Of a DNA stretch of 64,000 bases, positions 35,351-43,843 are shown one piece after another. A program made the position numbers and the translations under genes. The DNA lies in contig NC_016620.1 of assembly GCF_000210915.2 (NCBI RefSeq), positions 248,001 to 312,000 on the forward strand, given 5' to 3'. This DNA comes from Halobacteriovorax marinus SJ. GTDB lineage: Bacteria; Bdellovibrionota; Bacteriovoracia; Bacteriovoracales; Bacteriovoracaceae. The notes under the pieces were generated by a model. The model was given only the letters and a program-made list of their open reading frames with translations, was not told the DNA's origin and ran no database searches. Every line of letters begins with the position of its first letter. The stretch's first letter is position 1.

Positions 35351-37393
35351 GTGAACATAGATGTTCTAACAGAGCTTAGTGAAGCTTATGAGTTATTACC
35401 AGTAGGAGTAACTCACGGCCAGGAAGGTAAATTAATCAAAAAGAGAAGAGTTCTTGTAGGAAGTACAAGTGCTTGTGATGTTCAGATTAATCACCCTTCT
35501 ATTAATTCTATTCATGCCGTAATTGAAATTTCCAATGGCGTATTTAAAGTATTCGATATGGATACGGCGATGGGAACATATGTAAATGGTAAGAAAGTTA
35601 TTTCAGAAAAATTTGAATTAAATGATACGATTAAATTTGGTTCACTCGAATTTGCCTTTAAAGTTTATTCTAAGGACGATCTGCCTCCTCCGCTAGATAT
35701 GCTTGCAGTAGAATTACCTCCAGTAGTAGCAAGCACTCCTGTAGTTGATACTCCAGTGAAGAGCGAAGCCCCTGAATCTATTGAGCAAGCCGAATTACCA
35801 AAAGCTACTCCAAAGCTTCCAAAGAAGTCACCAGTTTCGTCAACTAAGACAGAAACACTACCAAGAGTAGAATATCCACTGGGAGCTGACCCAAAAGCTG
35901 ACTTTTCAGAATATATTTTTGAAGATGTTGAAACTCTTTATCCTATCTTTGATTACGCACCATCAAAGAGGTCAGTTGAAGTTATTATTTTACATAAGGA
36001 TAGAATCCATAGTGTTGATTATTTAGCTTATAAAGAAGGGATCTATCATTTTGTTGGGGCCAATCCGGGTGCAAGAGATGTTGAGTACGCCTACCTCGGT
36101 AAGAAAGAAAAGATTCCATTTGTGGAAGTTAAAGGAAGTGATGTTTATCTATCATCACTGCCTGGCTATAAAGAGATATGTTTAAATGATTCCAATAAGA
36201 CATTTGCTGGTGGTCAATATCTTTTAAATGATAGTGATATTGTTAGATATGTTAATGGGGATCTACAGGTCTATGTAAGGGGAACGGATGCACCACCTAG
36301 AGTTGCACATGCACCAATCTTACGTAGAGACAAAGAGTTTATGAAGTGGCTCTTTCTAGTCTTTTTATTCTGTCTGATCTTTCTTGGTTTCTTCACTTTC
36401 TATGCTGTTGATGAAGAGCTTGAAACAGAAAAGGCTCCAGAGAGAATTGCAACGATACTTTATAAGCCTAAGAAGTTAACTATGTCTAAATCTAAGGCCA
36501 TAGATAAAACTAAGAATAAACCTAAGAAGGTTATTCAAAAATCTCCTAAGCAGGAAAAGATAAAAGTTACTAAGGAAGTAAAGAAGATTACTCCTAAACC
36601 TGCTAAGAAGAATGTTGCTAAAACTGGTTCTAAGAGCGCAAAGTCTACGGCACCAGCAAAGAAGGCAACTGCTAATAAGGGAAGAGTTAATAAGAATATT
36701 AATAAAGTCTCACCAACTAAGAAAACGGGAGGAAGCCCGACACAAGCTAGAAACTCAGTGAGAAAGGCAAGAGCAAACCGTAATGCTAAGGGAGCAGTAG
36801 ATACATTTAAGTCAGCAGATTTCTCTAGTACACTAAGCTCGCTTATGGCCAAAGGTGGTGGAGCAAAATCTATTCAGGCCGTAAATACTGTTAGTGCTAA
36901 TCCTGGAAGTGGATCTAGTATTGGAGGAAGTGAATCATCTACTCTTACAAGAGCAAAGGTTTCTAATAATGTTGGAAGCTTAACAGGTGTTGCCTCTGGA
37001 AAGTTAGATTCTTCAAAGGGTGTAAGTGGACTTGTAAATAAGAAGAGTATTTATACAGCAGGTGTTCCGTACGAAGAAGTTGTCCTCGGAGGAATGGACC
37101 CTGATGTAATTAGAAAAATTCTCGTAGATAATATTCCTCAGTTTAGATATTGCTATCAGCAAGAACTAGATAAGGCGCAAGCTGCGTTCAATGGGGTTGT
37201 TAGATTAGACTTTGTTATTGGTGCCTCTGGGAATGTCACAAAAGCCAGTGTGGAGTCTGCTTCAAGAGGATTGCCGAGTAAGGTTAAAGGATGTGTTGTT
37301 AACGTCCTTAGAGGGATTAAGTTTCCTGAACCACTTGGCGGTGGAGTTGTTGAGGTTAATCAACCATTTAATTTCTATCCTAAGAGAAAATAA
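35351..37393 (+). CDS. FHA-transmembrane-AgmX/TonB protein, GltG-like
   Basis: The 680-residue protein joins a cytoplasmic FHA phosphothreonine-binding domain (RRVLVGSTSACDVQINHP, INSIHAVIE, MGTYVNGK, about residues 32-85), a linker, and a second folded cytoplasmic stretch. One membrane segment follows at about 332-352. A Lys/Pro/Ala/Thr-rich periplasmic spacer leads to a C-terminal AgmX/PglI-type TonB-like domain (NIPQFRYCYQQEL, GVVRLDFVIGASGNV, about 590-680). This architecture is that of GltG in the Myxococcus gliding machinery, which links motor and envelope complex. GTG 35351 has AGGGA seven bases upstream. A strong terminator follows immediately. Confidence 0.85.
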   Translation: MNIDVLTELSEAYELLPVGVTHGQEGKLIKKRRVLVGSTSACDVQINHPSINSIHAVIEISNGVFKVFDMDTAMGTYVNGKKVISEKFELNDTIKFGSLEFAFKVYSKDDLPPPLDMLAVELPPVVASTPVVDTPVKSEAPESIEQAELPKATPKLPKKSPVSSTKTETLPRVEYPLGADPKADFSEYIFEDVETLYPIFDYAPSKRSVEVIILHKDRIHSVDYLAYKEGIYHFVGANPGARDVEYAYLGKKEKIPFVEVKGSDVYLSSLPGYKEICLNDSNKTFAGGQYLLNDSDIVRYVNGDLQVYVRGTDAPPRVAHAPILRRDKEFMKWLFLVFLFCLIFLGFFTFYAVDEELETEKAPERIATILYKPKKLTMSKSKAIDKTKNKPKKVIQKSPKQEKIKVTKEVKKITPKPAKKNVAKTGSKSAKSTAPAKKATANKGRVNKNINKVSPTKKTGGSPTQARNSVRKARANRNAKGAVDTFKSADFSSTLSSLMAKGGGAKSIQAVNTVSANPGSGSSIGGSESSTLTRAKVSNNVGSLTGVASGKLDSSKGVSGLVNKKSIYTAGVPYEEVVLGGMDPDVIRKILVDNIPQFRYCYQQELDKAQAAFNGVVRLDFVIGASGNVTKASVESASRGLPSKVKGCVVNVLRGIKFPEPLGGGVVEVNQPFNFYPKRK

Positions 37394-37397
37394 AATG

Positions 37398-37423
37398 AAG
37401 GGCCTTTTAAAGGCCCTTTTTTT
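37398..37423 (+). terminator. Terminator of the Glt-like operon
   Basis: AAGGGCCTTT and AAAGGCCCTT form a perfect 10-bp inverted repeat with a one-base centre, followed by five more T. It starts four bases after the stop codon of the GltG-like gene. Confidence 0.9.
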
Positions 37424-37485
37424 GGCAATAATTGATTGGTATGCCCACTCGAACATTTGTTGTATCATGAAAATATGAGGTTCGT

Positions 37486-37722
37486 ATGATAAAGCAAATG
37501 AGTCGTTTGAAAATAGGCGAGAAAGCAATTATTGATAGTTTTCCAGAAAACTCTGAAGAGTCATTAAGGTTATTATCCTTGGGTATTCTACCTGGAGATG
37601 AAATCGAAGTTACTTCGAAGGCCTTATTCTTTGGACCTCTTTCCTTGAAACATTGTAACGACACTTTCTTTGCAATTAGACGTAGTCATGCGAGTAAAAT
37701 TTTCGTGAGAGTGATAGAATGA
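37486..37722 (+). CDS. feoA: FeoA-domain protein
   Basis: A 78-residue SH3-like FeoA domain: RLKIGEKAII, LRLLSLGILPGDEIEV and FFAIRRSHASKIFVRV match the family. FeoA supports ferrous iron uptake through FeoB, but its biochemical role is not settled. GAGG lies five bases before ATG 37486. The gene overlaps feoB by four bases. I looked for a Fur operator in the short upstream region and saw no convincing one. Confidence 0.9.
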   Translation: MIKQMSRLKIGEKAIIDSFPENSEESLRLLSLGILPGDEIEVTSKALFFGPLSLKHCNDTFFAIRRSHASKIFVRVIE

Positions 37723-39686
37723 AAGAAGCTAGAGTCCTAATTGTTGGCTTTCCTAATTCAGGGAAGTCTTCTCTTTTTAATTTATTAAGTGGTCAAAAGC
37801 GAAAAGTCACAAATTATTCAGGGATAACAGTTGATGCTGCCGAGGGCATGCTCTTGTCTAATTCTAGTTACGAAGAGAAAGTGAGTATTGTCGATCTTCC
37901 AGGGATGTATAATCTAGTTCCAACGAGTATTGATGAAGGAGTTTCTCTTCATGCTCTATTAAATTTATCTGTAGATAAACCTTATGATCTAGTAGCACTT
38001 GTTGTAGATTTAGAGAGGTTTGAATCATCAATGTCTCTTTGTCTTGCTCTAAAGGAATTAGTTGGCGAGAAGATGGTTTTAATTATCAATAAAGATGATA
38101 AGGGCGAAATTACTAGAGAGCAGTTAAAAGTTCTCGAAGAGCTAACTGGATGTCGTGCTCTTTCTACTTGTTCAAAAAAAGAAAGATCAAGAGAAATTGA
38201 TCGCTTTTTAAGGGATAATCTTCAGAGAGAAGGGAAAGTTGAGCTAGGAGAGATCACACTTTCAAAAGAGTCTCTCTCCTATATTCCAGACTTTAAAGAA
38301 ATCAAATCAATAAAGATAGAAGAAGACCAAAGGGAAGTCATCTCTAAGCTAGATAATTACCATAAGAGAGCGAGAGAGATTGTTGATAAAGTCGTAAAAC
38401 CCGACACAAGAAAAATTAAGGTTACAAAGAAATTAGATCAAATCCTTATTCATCCTCTCTGGGGATCATTGATCTTTGTCGCAGTTTTCTATTTAATCTT
38501 CAATTCAATCTATGAATGGGCAGGACCCTTAATGGATATGATCGATAATCTCGTTGCAATATTTGGTGACTGGGTGGCCAGTACTTTACCTGAAGGGTAT
38601 TTGAAGAGCTTAATTGTTGATGGAATTATTGCAGGAGTTGGTGGGGTTATAATCTTTGCTCCTCAAATTGGAATCCTCTTCTTTTTACTAAGTCTTTTAG
38701 AGCAATCGGGCTATATTTCTAGAGCTGCAGTGCTAAGTGATAGAGTCATGAGTATTTTTGGTTTAAATGGTAAAGCGTTTCTTCCCTATCTCTCCGGCTT
38801 TGCTTGTTCAATTCCTGGAATAATGGCAGCGAGAACAATACCTAGTAAGAAAGAGAGAATCGCTACAATAATGACTCTACCAATGATTACTTGTAGTGCA
38901 CGCCTTCCTGTTTACATCTTGCTAATTGGAACTTTTGTTCCAGAAAAAAAGATTTTTGGCTTCTTAAACTCTCAGTCTCTATCTTTCTTCTTTCTTTATT
39001 TCTTAGGAAGTTTTTTTGCTCTAACCATGGCCTTAGTCTTTAGACTTTCATATTTTAGAGGAGAGACAAGCTCCTTCTTTATCGATCTACCATATTATCA
39101 AAGACCAAGGTTGAGGATTGCATTTGGAAGTGCATTACAAAAAGTTAAGTTCTTTTGTAAGAAGGCTGGCTCAATTATTCTAGTTCTCTCTATAGGTATC
39201 TGGTTTGCATCTACCTTTCCAAGGTTAGATGCCAACTCTATAGCAGGGTTGTCTGATGATGCTGTCGCCTCAATGCAATTGGAACACTCATTGATAGGGA
39301 AGATAGGTAAAACTCTTGAGCCTGCGCTAGAGCCAATTGGGATGGATTGGAAGATGGGTGTAGGGTTATTAGTGGCCTTCGGAGCGCGAGAGTTATTTGT
39401 TTCTACGATGGGAACGATATATGCCCTAGGTGAAGTAGATGAAGAGTCGTCTACACTTAGGCAAAGATTAAAGATGGAAAAAGATAGTGTGACTGGTGAG
39501 CCTAAGTTTAATCTTGCTGTTGCTTGGTCAATTCTTATTTTCTTTGTCTTCTCTTTGCAGTGTACGAGTACATTGGCAATTCTTAGAAGAGAGCTTGGAA
39601 ACTGGAAGCAGCCTACTTTTATGTTTCTTTATATGGGGGCCTTAGCTTGGTTGGGGTCATTTATTACATATAATATTCTAAGTTAG
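37719..39686 (+). CDS. feoB: Ferrous iron transporter FeoB
   Basis: The 655-residue protein has an N-terminal G-protein domain with GFPNSGKSSLFN (G1, residues 9-20), a Thr-containing switch region (NYSGITVDA), DLPGMYNL (G3) and INKDD (G4). The polytopic FeoB membrane domain follows, with repeated gate regions around SGFACSIPGIMAARTIPS and GARELFVSTMGTIYA. Transport of Fe(II) across the inner membrane is the established role. It is shorter than the roughly 770-residue E. coli FeoB. The FeoC subunit is absent. It forms a feoAB pair set between the Glt-like operon and the AglRQS-like genes. Confidence 0.95.
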   Translation: MKEARVLIVGFPNSGKSSLFNLLSGQKRKVTNYSGITVDAAEGMLLSNSSYEEKVSIVDLPGMYNLVPTSIDEGVSLHALLNLSVDKPYDLVALVVDLERFESSMSLCLALKELVGEKMVLIINKDDKGEITREQLKVLEELTGCRALSTCSKKERSREIDRFLRDNLQREGKVELGEITLSKESLSYIPDFKEIKSIKIEEDQREVISKLDNYHKRAREIVDKVVKPDTRKIKVTKKLDQILIHPLWGSLIFVAVFYLIFNSIYEWAGPLMDMIDNLVAIFGDWVASTLPEGYLKSLIVDGIIAGVGGVIIFAPQIGILFFLLSLLEQSGYISRAAVLSDRVMSIFGLNGKAFLPYLSGFACSIPGIMAARTIPSKKERIATIMTLPMITCSARLPVYILLIGTFVPEKKIFGFLNSQSLSFFFLYFLGSFFALTMALVFRLSYFRGETSSFFIDLPYYQRPRLRIAFGSALQKVKFFCKKAGSIILVLSIGIWFASTFPRLDANSIAGLSDDAVASMQLEHSLIGKIGKTLEPALEPIGMDWKMGVGLLVAFGARELFVSTMGTIYALGEVDEESSTLRQRLKMEKDSVTGEPKFNLAVAWSILIFFVFSLQCTSTLAILRRELGNWKQPTFMFLYMGALAWLGSFITYNILS

Positions 39687-39782
39687 GGCACAATTACCTA
39701 TTTTCTTGGCAATATTAAGACCAGATGGCCGATGTAAGTGCTGGATTTTTAGTAGGGCGCTGATGTCCTATATAATTCAGGC

Positions 39783-40307
39783 ATGATACAGAAAATTAAG
39801 AGCTTCACTGACTTTAGACTGAAGCTCGTTCTCACTATTTTATTTGCGGTACTTTGTATTCTAGAGTTTGTAGACGGTAGGGTTGATGTTTCAGACTTCA
39901 CGATACCAGCTCTATTATTCATTGTATTCAGTGAGATTATCTACACCTTTATCCGTACTCGCGGTGTAAGTAATGTTGAGTATAGTGATTCATCAACACA
40001 ATTAAGTATTTTTGAAAGAGGGAATTTAGGCTTTATTGGGTGGGTAAGGCTCTTAGATAAGAGACAATTATCTAGATTTATTTTTAATATAACTATCTTT
40101 TTTATTTTTCTAGTCGCTCTTATTTTAGATCTTAATATAGTTGCCCATGGGACAAATGATCTTGTGGTGAATATCTTTATGGTCTTGTGGGGGAGTGTCT
40201 TCTTTCTTGTTTCAATTAAGGAGCTACAAAAGGCATTTAGTTACTATAATGTATTTATAACTCAAGTGGCCTTTTGTTTAATTATGAGCTTTTTATTCTT
40301 GCTGTAA
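39783..40307 (+). CDS. Integral membrane protein, unknown
   Basis: A 174-residue protein with about four to five hydrophobic segments separated by short polar loops and no recognised family. The stop lies one base before the end of the convergent TolR-like gene. TATAAT at 39771-39776 lies only six bases before ATG 39783, with no Shine-Dalgarno sequence, so the transcript could be nearly leaderless; the -35 region is poor. The position beside the TolQ-TolR-TolR genes is suggestive but convergent, so it gives little functional information. Confidence 0.62.
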   Translation: MIQKIKSFTDFRLKLVLTILFAVLCILEFVDGRVDVSDFTIPALLFIVFSEIIYTFIRTRGVSNVEYSDSSTQLSIFERGNLGFIGWVRLLDKRQLSRFIFNITIFFIFLVALILDLNIVAHGTNDLVVNIFMVLWGSVFFLVSIKELQKAFSYYNVFITQVAFCLIMSFLFLL

Positions 40308-40308
40308 G

Positions 40309-40821
40309 TTACTCTTCAGACATCACGACAAATTTATACTTTCCAAAGCCCGCTTCTGCTGTCGTGTACATCAATTTCTTTATGTAGCTATATTTGATTG
40401 TTTTATCGACAACGAGGTTAACAACGCCTGAGAACTTCTTGGCATTTGGTGAAGACTTTTCAATCTGCTTAATAACTTCTTTCTTTTTAACGAGCTCGTT
40501 ATAAAGAGGAATGATTCTTCTACCCGTTTTGTCTTCAGCTAGTGAATCATTCTCGGCTTCGAGAATAATTTTATTATCAACCCAGATAGTAGAAGGGGAG
40601 ACTTGTATAATAATCCCAGAAGTATTGAGAGATTGTGATTGAGAGCTTGGAAGCTCAATTCCCTTAGGGACGTTGAGAACGATTCCAGAGGCATTATAGT
40701 TCTTAAGTAGAAAAACGAGAAGAATTACGAGAATATCTAGAAGAGAAGTGATATCGATATCCATCACTTTCTTCTTTCTTCTTACTTTTCCTCTTGCTGA
40801 TATTGATCTAACTCTACTCAT
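40309..40821 (-). CDS. ExbD/TolR-family motor protein (AglS/AglQ-like), second copy
   Basis: A 170-residue ExbD/TolR protein with one N-terminal membrane helix containing the essential Asp (SLLDILVILLVFL, Asp29), a basic cytoplasmic tail before it, and a periplasmic domain. In TolQR/ExbBD/MotAB-type machines this Asp carries the protons that power the motor. It is the third gene of a TolQ-TolR-TolR set on the minus strand, starting two bases after the first TolR-like gene. The arrangement matches AglR-AglQ-AglS of Myxococcus gliding. Confidence 0.88.
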   Translation of the reverse strand: MSRVRSISARGKVRRKKKVMDIDITSLLDILVILLVFLLKNYNASGIVLNVPKGIELPSSQSQSLNTSGIIIQVSPSTIWVDNKIILEAENDSLAEDKTGRRIIPLYNELVKKKEVIKQIEKSSPNAKKFSGVVNLVVDKTIKYSYIKKLMYTTAEAGFGKYKFVVMSEE

Positions 40822-40823
40822 AA

Positions 40824-41354
40824 TTAACTCTGAATGTTTCCAAAAACAATATTGTTAAATAATTCTTTAACTCTAAGATCCATCCCGTCTTTTGTTTTGG
40901 TCCAAATATCAGGATCTGTTTTCTTAAGGTCTCTAACTGTGTCCATGATCTTAACAATATCTTCGTAACTCAGATCAACTTTTGGCTCTAAAACAACTGT
41001 ATTCTCGTCGACGTTTTTTTGTTTTAGGTCAATAAGATAGTCTCTTAGTGCTTGTAGGTCGTAATCACCCTCAGCATTCTTACCAATAGTTTTTCTAACG
41101 TACCCTGGAACACCTGTTAGGATTTGAATTCTTGTGTTGAGAATTTGAAGTGTAAGAGCAAGTGGTTTCTTATTGCTCTTAGGTGGCTGCCTATCTGAAA
41201 CGATAGGCACATCACTTGGTATTTCATTAATATTTAAAAAACGAGATGACATGAGAAGAAAGAAGATGAATATAAAAACCGCATCTAATATAGGAATTAG
41301 ATTTGGCTTTTGAACTTCTTTTTGAATCTTTCTTCTACTAGGTGCTCTATACAC
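40824..41354 (-). CDS. ExbD/TolR-family motor protein (AglQ-like), first copy
   Basis: A 176-residue ExbD/TolR protein. A basic N-terminal tail precedes one membrane helix with the proton-carrying Asp (LIPILDAVFIFIFFLLM, Asp24), and the periplasmic domain follows. It differs clearly from its neighbour, so the pair is an old duplication rather than a recent one. It starts 24 bases after the stop of the TolQ-like gene. A one TolQ, two TolR set is characteristic of the Agl motor. Confidence 0.88.
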   Translation of the reverse strand: MYRAPSRRKIQKEVQKPNLIPILDAVFIFIFFLLMSSRFLNINEIPSDVPIVSDRQPPKSNKKPLALTLQILNTRIQILTGVPGYVRKTIGKNAEGDYDLQALRDYLIDLKQKNVDENTVVLEPKVDLSYEDIVKIMDTVRDLKKTDPDIWTKTKDGMDLRVKELFNNIVFGNIQS

Positions 41355-41378
41355 TGTAACCTCTATCTCAATACTTTC

Positions 41379-42038
41379 TTAGTTTTCTTTTTCTTGTTTT
41401 GTTCCAAGTAGGTCTAGAAGCTTAACAGAGAATTCATCAATCTCATTAATGATCTTCTCTGACTTTGAAGCTAAGAAAGCATGAAGCATCATAACTGAAA
41501 TTGCTGCAAGTAAACCTAGGAATGTTGTGTTCATCGCCTTAGAGATACCTAGAGCAAGTAGTTCTTGCTTTTGTGCTGGGTCAGCTGAACCAACAGCTGT
41601 AAATGTTTCAATTAGACCTTGAATAGTTCCAAGGAGTCCAAAGAGAGTAGAGATGTTTGCAATTAATTGCAGGTAATTCAGTCTAAGCTCTACCTTTGGG
41701 ATCACTTCAAGTGCAGTGGCATCAATTGCATTTTGCATTTGAGCAGTTGATTGATTAGATCTCTTTAATCCGCTTTTTAGAACCTTCGGTAGTGCAGCCA
41801 CTGATCCCGAGCAGACTCTAATCGCGCCTTGAATATCATTTGATAGGATGTATCTTTGAAGCTCGTTCATAAACGATGCACCATCTACATCTAGCTTAAA
41901 AGATAATTTTGAAAAACGTTCTATGGCAATTGCAATTCCGATGGCCCAGATTAGTAGGATAACCCACATGAAGATACCACCACTTTGGATGAATTGTGCA
42001 ATTCCGTTCATTGATGTCGATACAGCTGTTGCTTCCAT
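41379..42038 (-). CDS. MotA/TolQ/ExbB-family proton channel (AglR-like)
   Basis: A 219-residue protein with three membrane segments (about 20-40, 125-150 and 165-190) and the family's conserved LQLIANISTLFGLLGTIQGLIETF and GISKAMNTTFLGLLAAISVMM regions. It would form the pentamer around the TolR dimer. First gene of the motor set on the minus strand. The ATG 42038 is preceded by an AAGGAG-type site. By gene order with two TolR-like proteins, and a GltG-like protein about 4 kb away, a gliding motor is the best inference; ExbB or TolQ proper is less likely, since no tolAB or pal is nearby. Confidence 0.88.
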   Translation of the reverse strand: MEATAVSTSMNGIAQFIQSGGIFMWVILLIWAIGIAIAIERFSKLSFKLDVDGASFMNELQRYILSNDIQGAIRVCSGSVAALPKVLKSGLKRSNQSTAQMQNAIDATALEVIPKVELRLNYLQLIANISTLFGLLGTIQGLIETFTAVGSADPAQKQELLALGISKAMNTTFLGLLAAISVMMLHAFLASKSEKIINEIDEFSVKLLDLLGTKQEKEN

Positions 42039-42144
42039 AGAAACAAAACTCCTTGTTTATTCCAACTAGTTATAATTACATTGTAGTGGAAAATAGAAGT
42101 TTCGCTATGGTTTCATTTTGGGGCAAATACTGCCCCTGAGGCTT

Positions 42145-42726
42145 CTAGTAGTGCTCTGGAAATAGCTCTCGCTCAATTCCTTCGATGAAGTTATGAATAA
42201 TTTTAATGTGAATTTCTTGGATTCTATCAGTAAGTTTAGACTCAACAATAATTGGGATATCAACCATATCTTTTAGTTTCCCACCATCTTTTCCTAGTAG
42301 GCCAATCGTTGTTACTCCTCTTGCTTTTGCTTCATTAACAGCATTGATAACATTTGGAGAATTACCACTTGTAGAAATTGCTAGGAGGCTATCACCTTTT
42401 TGTCCAAAGGCTTCAACCATTTTTTGAAAAATGGCATCGTAACCAAAGTCGTTTCCAACACAACTCATATGACTTGGATCGCTAAAAGACATTGCGGCCA
42501 AGGCCCTTCTATCTTTTCTATATCTTCCTGTAAGTTCCTCTGCGAAATGCATCGAATCACACATTGAGCCACCATTTCCGCAGCTATATATTCTTCCACC
42601 ATTATTCAATGTTTCAATGAAGACTTTAATAGACTTCTCCATTGCAGCAATATTAGTTTCATTTGAAATAAATTTTTCAAGTGTATTCTTTGCGTCGTTT
42701 AAGGCTTCAAGGATAAATGTAGACAA
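42145..42726 (-). CDS. gmhA: Sedoheptulose 7-phosphate isomerase
   Basis: GmhA converts sedoheptulose 7-phosphate to D-glycero-D-manno-heptose 7-phosphate, the first step of LPS inner-core heptose synthesis. The 193-residue protein has the SIS fold with SCGNGGSMCDSMHFAEEL (phosphosugar-binding and catalytic Glu), AISTSGNSPNVINAV and the C-terminal HIKIIHNFIEGIE helix. The start is TTG 42726 with AGGAG upstream; this site sits directly at the end of the trxA terminator T-run. The GT9-like protein at 10.2 kb may act in the same LPS core. Confidence 0.92.
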   Translation of the reverse strand: MSTFILEALNDAKNTLEKFISNETNIAAMEKSIKVFIETLNNGGRIYSCGNGGSMCDSMHFAEELTGRYRKDRRALAAMSFSDPSHMSCVGNDFGYDAIFQKMVEAFGQKGDSLLAISTSGNSPNVINAVNEAKARGVTTIGLLGKDGGKLKDMVDIPIIVESKLTDRIQEIHIKIIHNFIEGIERELFPEHY

Positions 42727-42736
42727 GACCTGCTCC

Positions 42737-42765
42737 TAAAAAAAAAGCGGAAGATAACTTCCGCT
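42737..42765 (-). terminator. Terminator of trxA, abutting the gmhA ribosome-binding site
   Basis: On the minus strand AGCGGAAG and CTTCCGCT (perfect 8 bp) enclose TTAT and are followed by nine T. The T-run passes directly into AGGAG of the gmhA start. gmhA expression would therefore need read-through or a promoter inside the hairpin region. Confidence 0.85.
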
Positions 42766-42795
42766 CAAATTAATTATATCTGTAAGTTTAGCAAA

Positions 42796-43119
42796 TTAAG
42801 CTAATTCTTCCAAAGTCTTTTTGATTTCGTCTTTACCTTGAAGACCAACTAAAGTTTTTGCTGGCTCACCATTCTTAAAGAAAATCATTGTTGGGATACC
42901 ACGGATACCGTACTTCTGTGCTAGGTCTCCATTTTCATCAACATTAACTTTTAAAATTTTAGCGTTTTCACCAACTTCTCCTGCAACTTCATCTAATACT
43001 GGAGCAAGTGTTCTACATGGTCCACACCACTCGGCCCAAAAGTCTACTAGGACAGGCTTGTCAGAGTTAATTACATCAGTGTCAAAGCTAGCTTGATCAG
43101 TTTTTCCTACGTTACTCAT
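42796..43119 (-). CDS. trxA: Thioredoxin
   Basis: The 107-residue protein has the classic thioredoxin sequence: VDFWAEWCGPCRTLAPVL with the active-site Cys at 32 and 35, KVNVDENGDLAQKYGIRGIPTMIFF with the cis-Pro, and a C-terminal helix. It is a cytosolic disulfide reductase. It has its own terminator downstream and is divergent from the RDD protein gene, so it is probably monocistronic. AGGAG lies just before the ATG. Confidence 0.96.
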   Translation of the reverse strand: MSNVGKTDQASFDTDVINSDKPVLVDFWAEWCGPCRTLAPVLDEVAGEVGENAKILKVNVDENGDLAQKYGIRGIPTMIFFKNGEPAKTLVGLQGKDEIKKTLEELA

Positions 43120-43275
43120 ATTTTCTCCTACTCTTTTCTTAAAAGCTTGAATATATATTTGTATCTTATTAGTGCTCGCTTGTATAGATGTGTTACAATG
43201 ATGCTGTAGGTTAGGTTGAACAAATGCAAATAATTCCTCGTATTTGATAAGAAATCAATAGGATAGAATATCGAT

Positions 43276-43773
43276 ATGGATAGAAAATATTTATTAAAAT
43301 CTTCGATTAAAGTTGCACGCATATCTCGTATGATAGCTAAGGCGATTGATTTATTTATTGCACTTATTTTATCTGTTTTCTTCTATCCTGTTGGGACAAT
43401 TTTGGCCCTCTTCTATATTGCAATTGCAGACAGCCTGCAAAATGGTCAGAGTGTTGGAAAGAAGTTTATGGGCTTCGCTGTAATTTCTCTAGAGGACGGT
43501 AAGCCTTGCTCTTTAAAACAATCTGTCATTAGAAATCTCCCGTTTCTCATTCCTTTATTTTTTGCAATTATTCCTATTTGGGGATGGATCTTTGCCATTT
43601 TACTGGGAATACCTCTCTTGATATTAGAAATTTATTTACTTCATAAATTAGATTCAGGTCACCGCTTGGGAGACGTTATGGCAGACACTTCTGTGATGGC
43701 CAACGATGGTTCAGGCGAGCAAATTAAGAAAAGAAAAGATAGTTGGTTTGACCCTGATAGCCAAATGACTTGA
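43276..43773 (+). CDS. RDD family membrane protein
   Basis: The 165-residue protein has the family's Arg, Asp and Asp residues in the first helix region (SRMIAKAIDLFIALILS) and the later GQSVGKKFMGFAV, with about three membrane segments and a polar C-terminus ending DSWFDPDSQMT. RDD proteins are often linked to ion or proton transport, but this role is unproven for most. It is divergent from trxA, and polA follows about 70 bases downstream. Confidence 0.82.
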   Translation: MDRKYLLKSSIKVARISRMIAKAIDLFIALILSVFFYPVGTILALFYIAIADSLQNGQSVGKKFMGFAVISLEDGKPCSLKQSVIRNLPFLIPLFFAIIPIWGWIFAILLGIPLLILEIYLLHKLDSGHRLGDVMADTSVMANDGSGEQIKKRKDSWFDPDSQMT

Positions 43774-43843
43774 TTCCTTTTCAACATCATTAATTGTCGG
43801 TACATTTATATCCTCAAAATTCAAATTTCGAATGGGAATAAAT

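Noticed and set aside
36535-36852. 105-codon minus-strand frame in the GltG-like gene
   Set aside because: It is the complement of the Lys/Pro/Ala-rich linker; its hydrophobic look is a by-product of that base composition.
37424-37485. Fur-binding site before feoA
   Set aside because: The AT-rich sequence has partial matches only; no convincing Fur box could be aligned.
43128-43322. 64-codon minus-strand frame between trxA and the RDD gene
   Set aside because: It overlaps the start of the RDD protein gene, is rich in Tyr and Leu in a random way, and occupies the likely promoter region.
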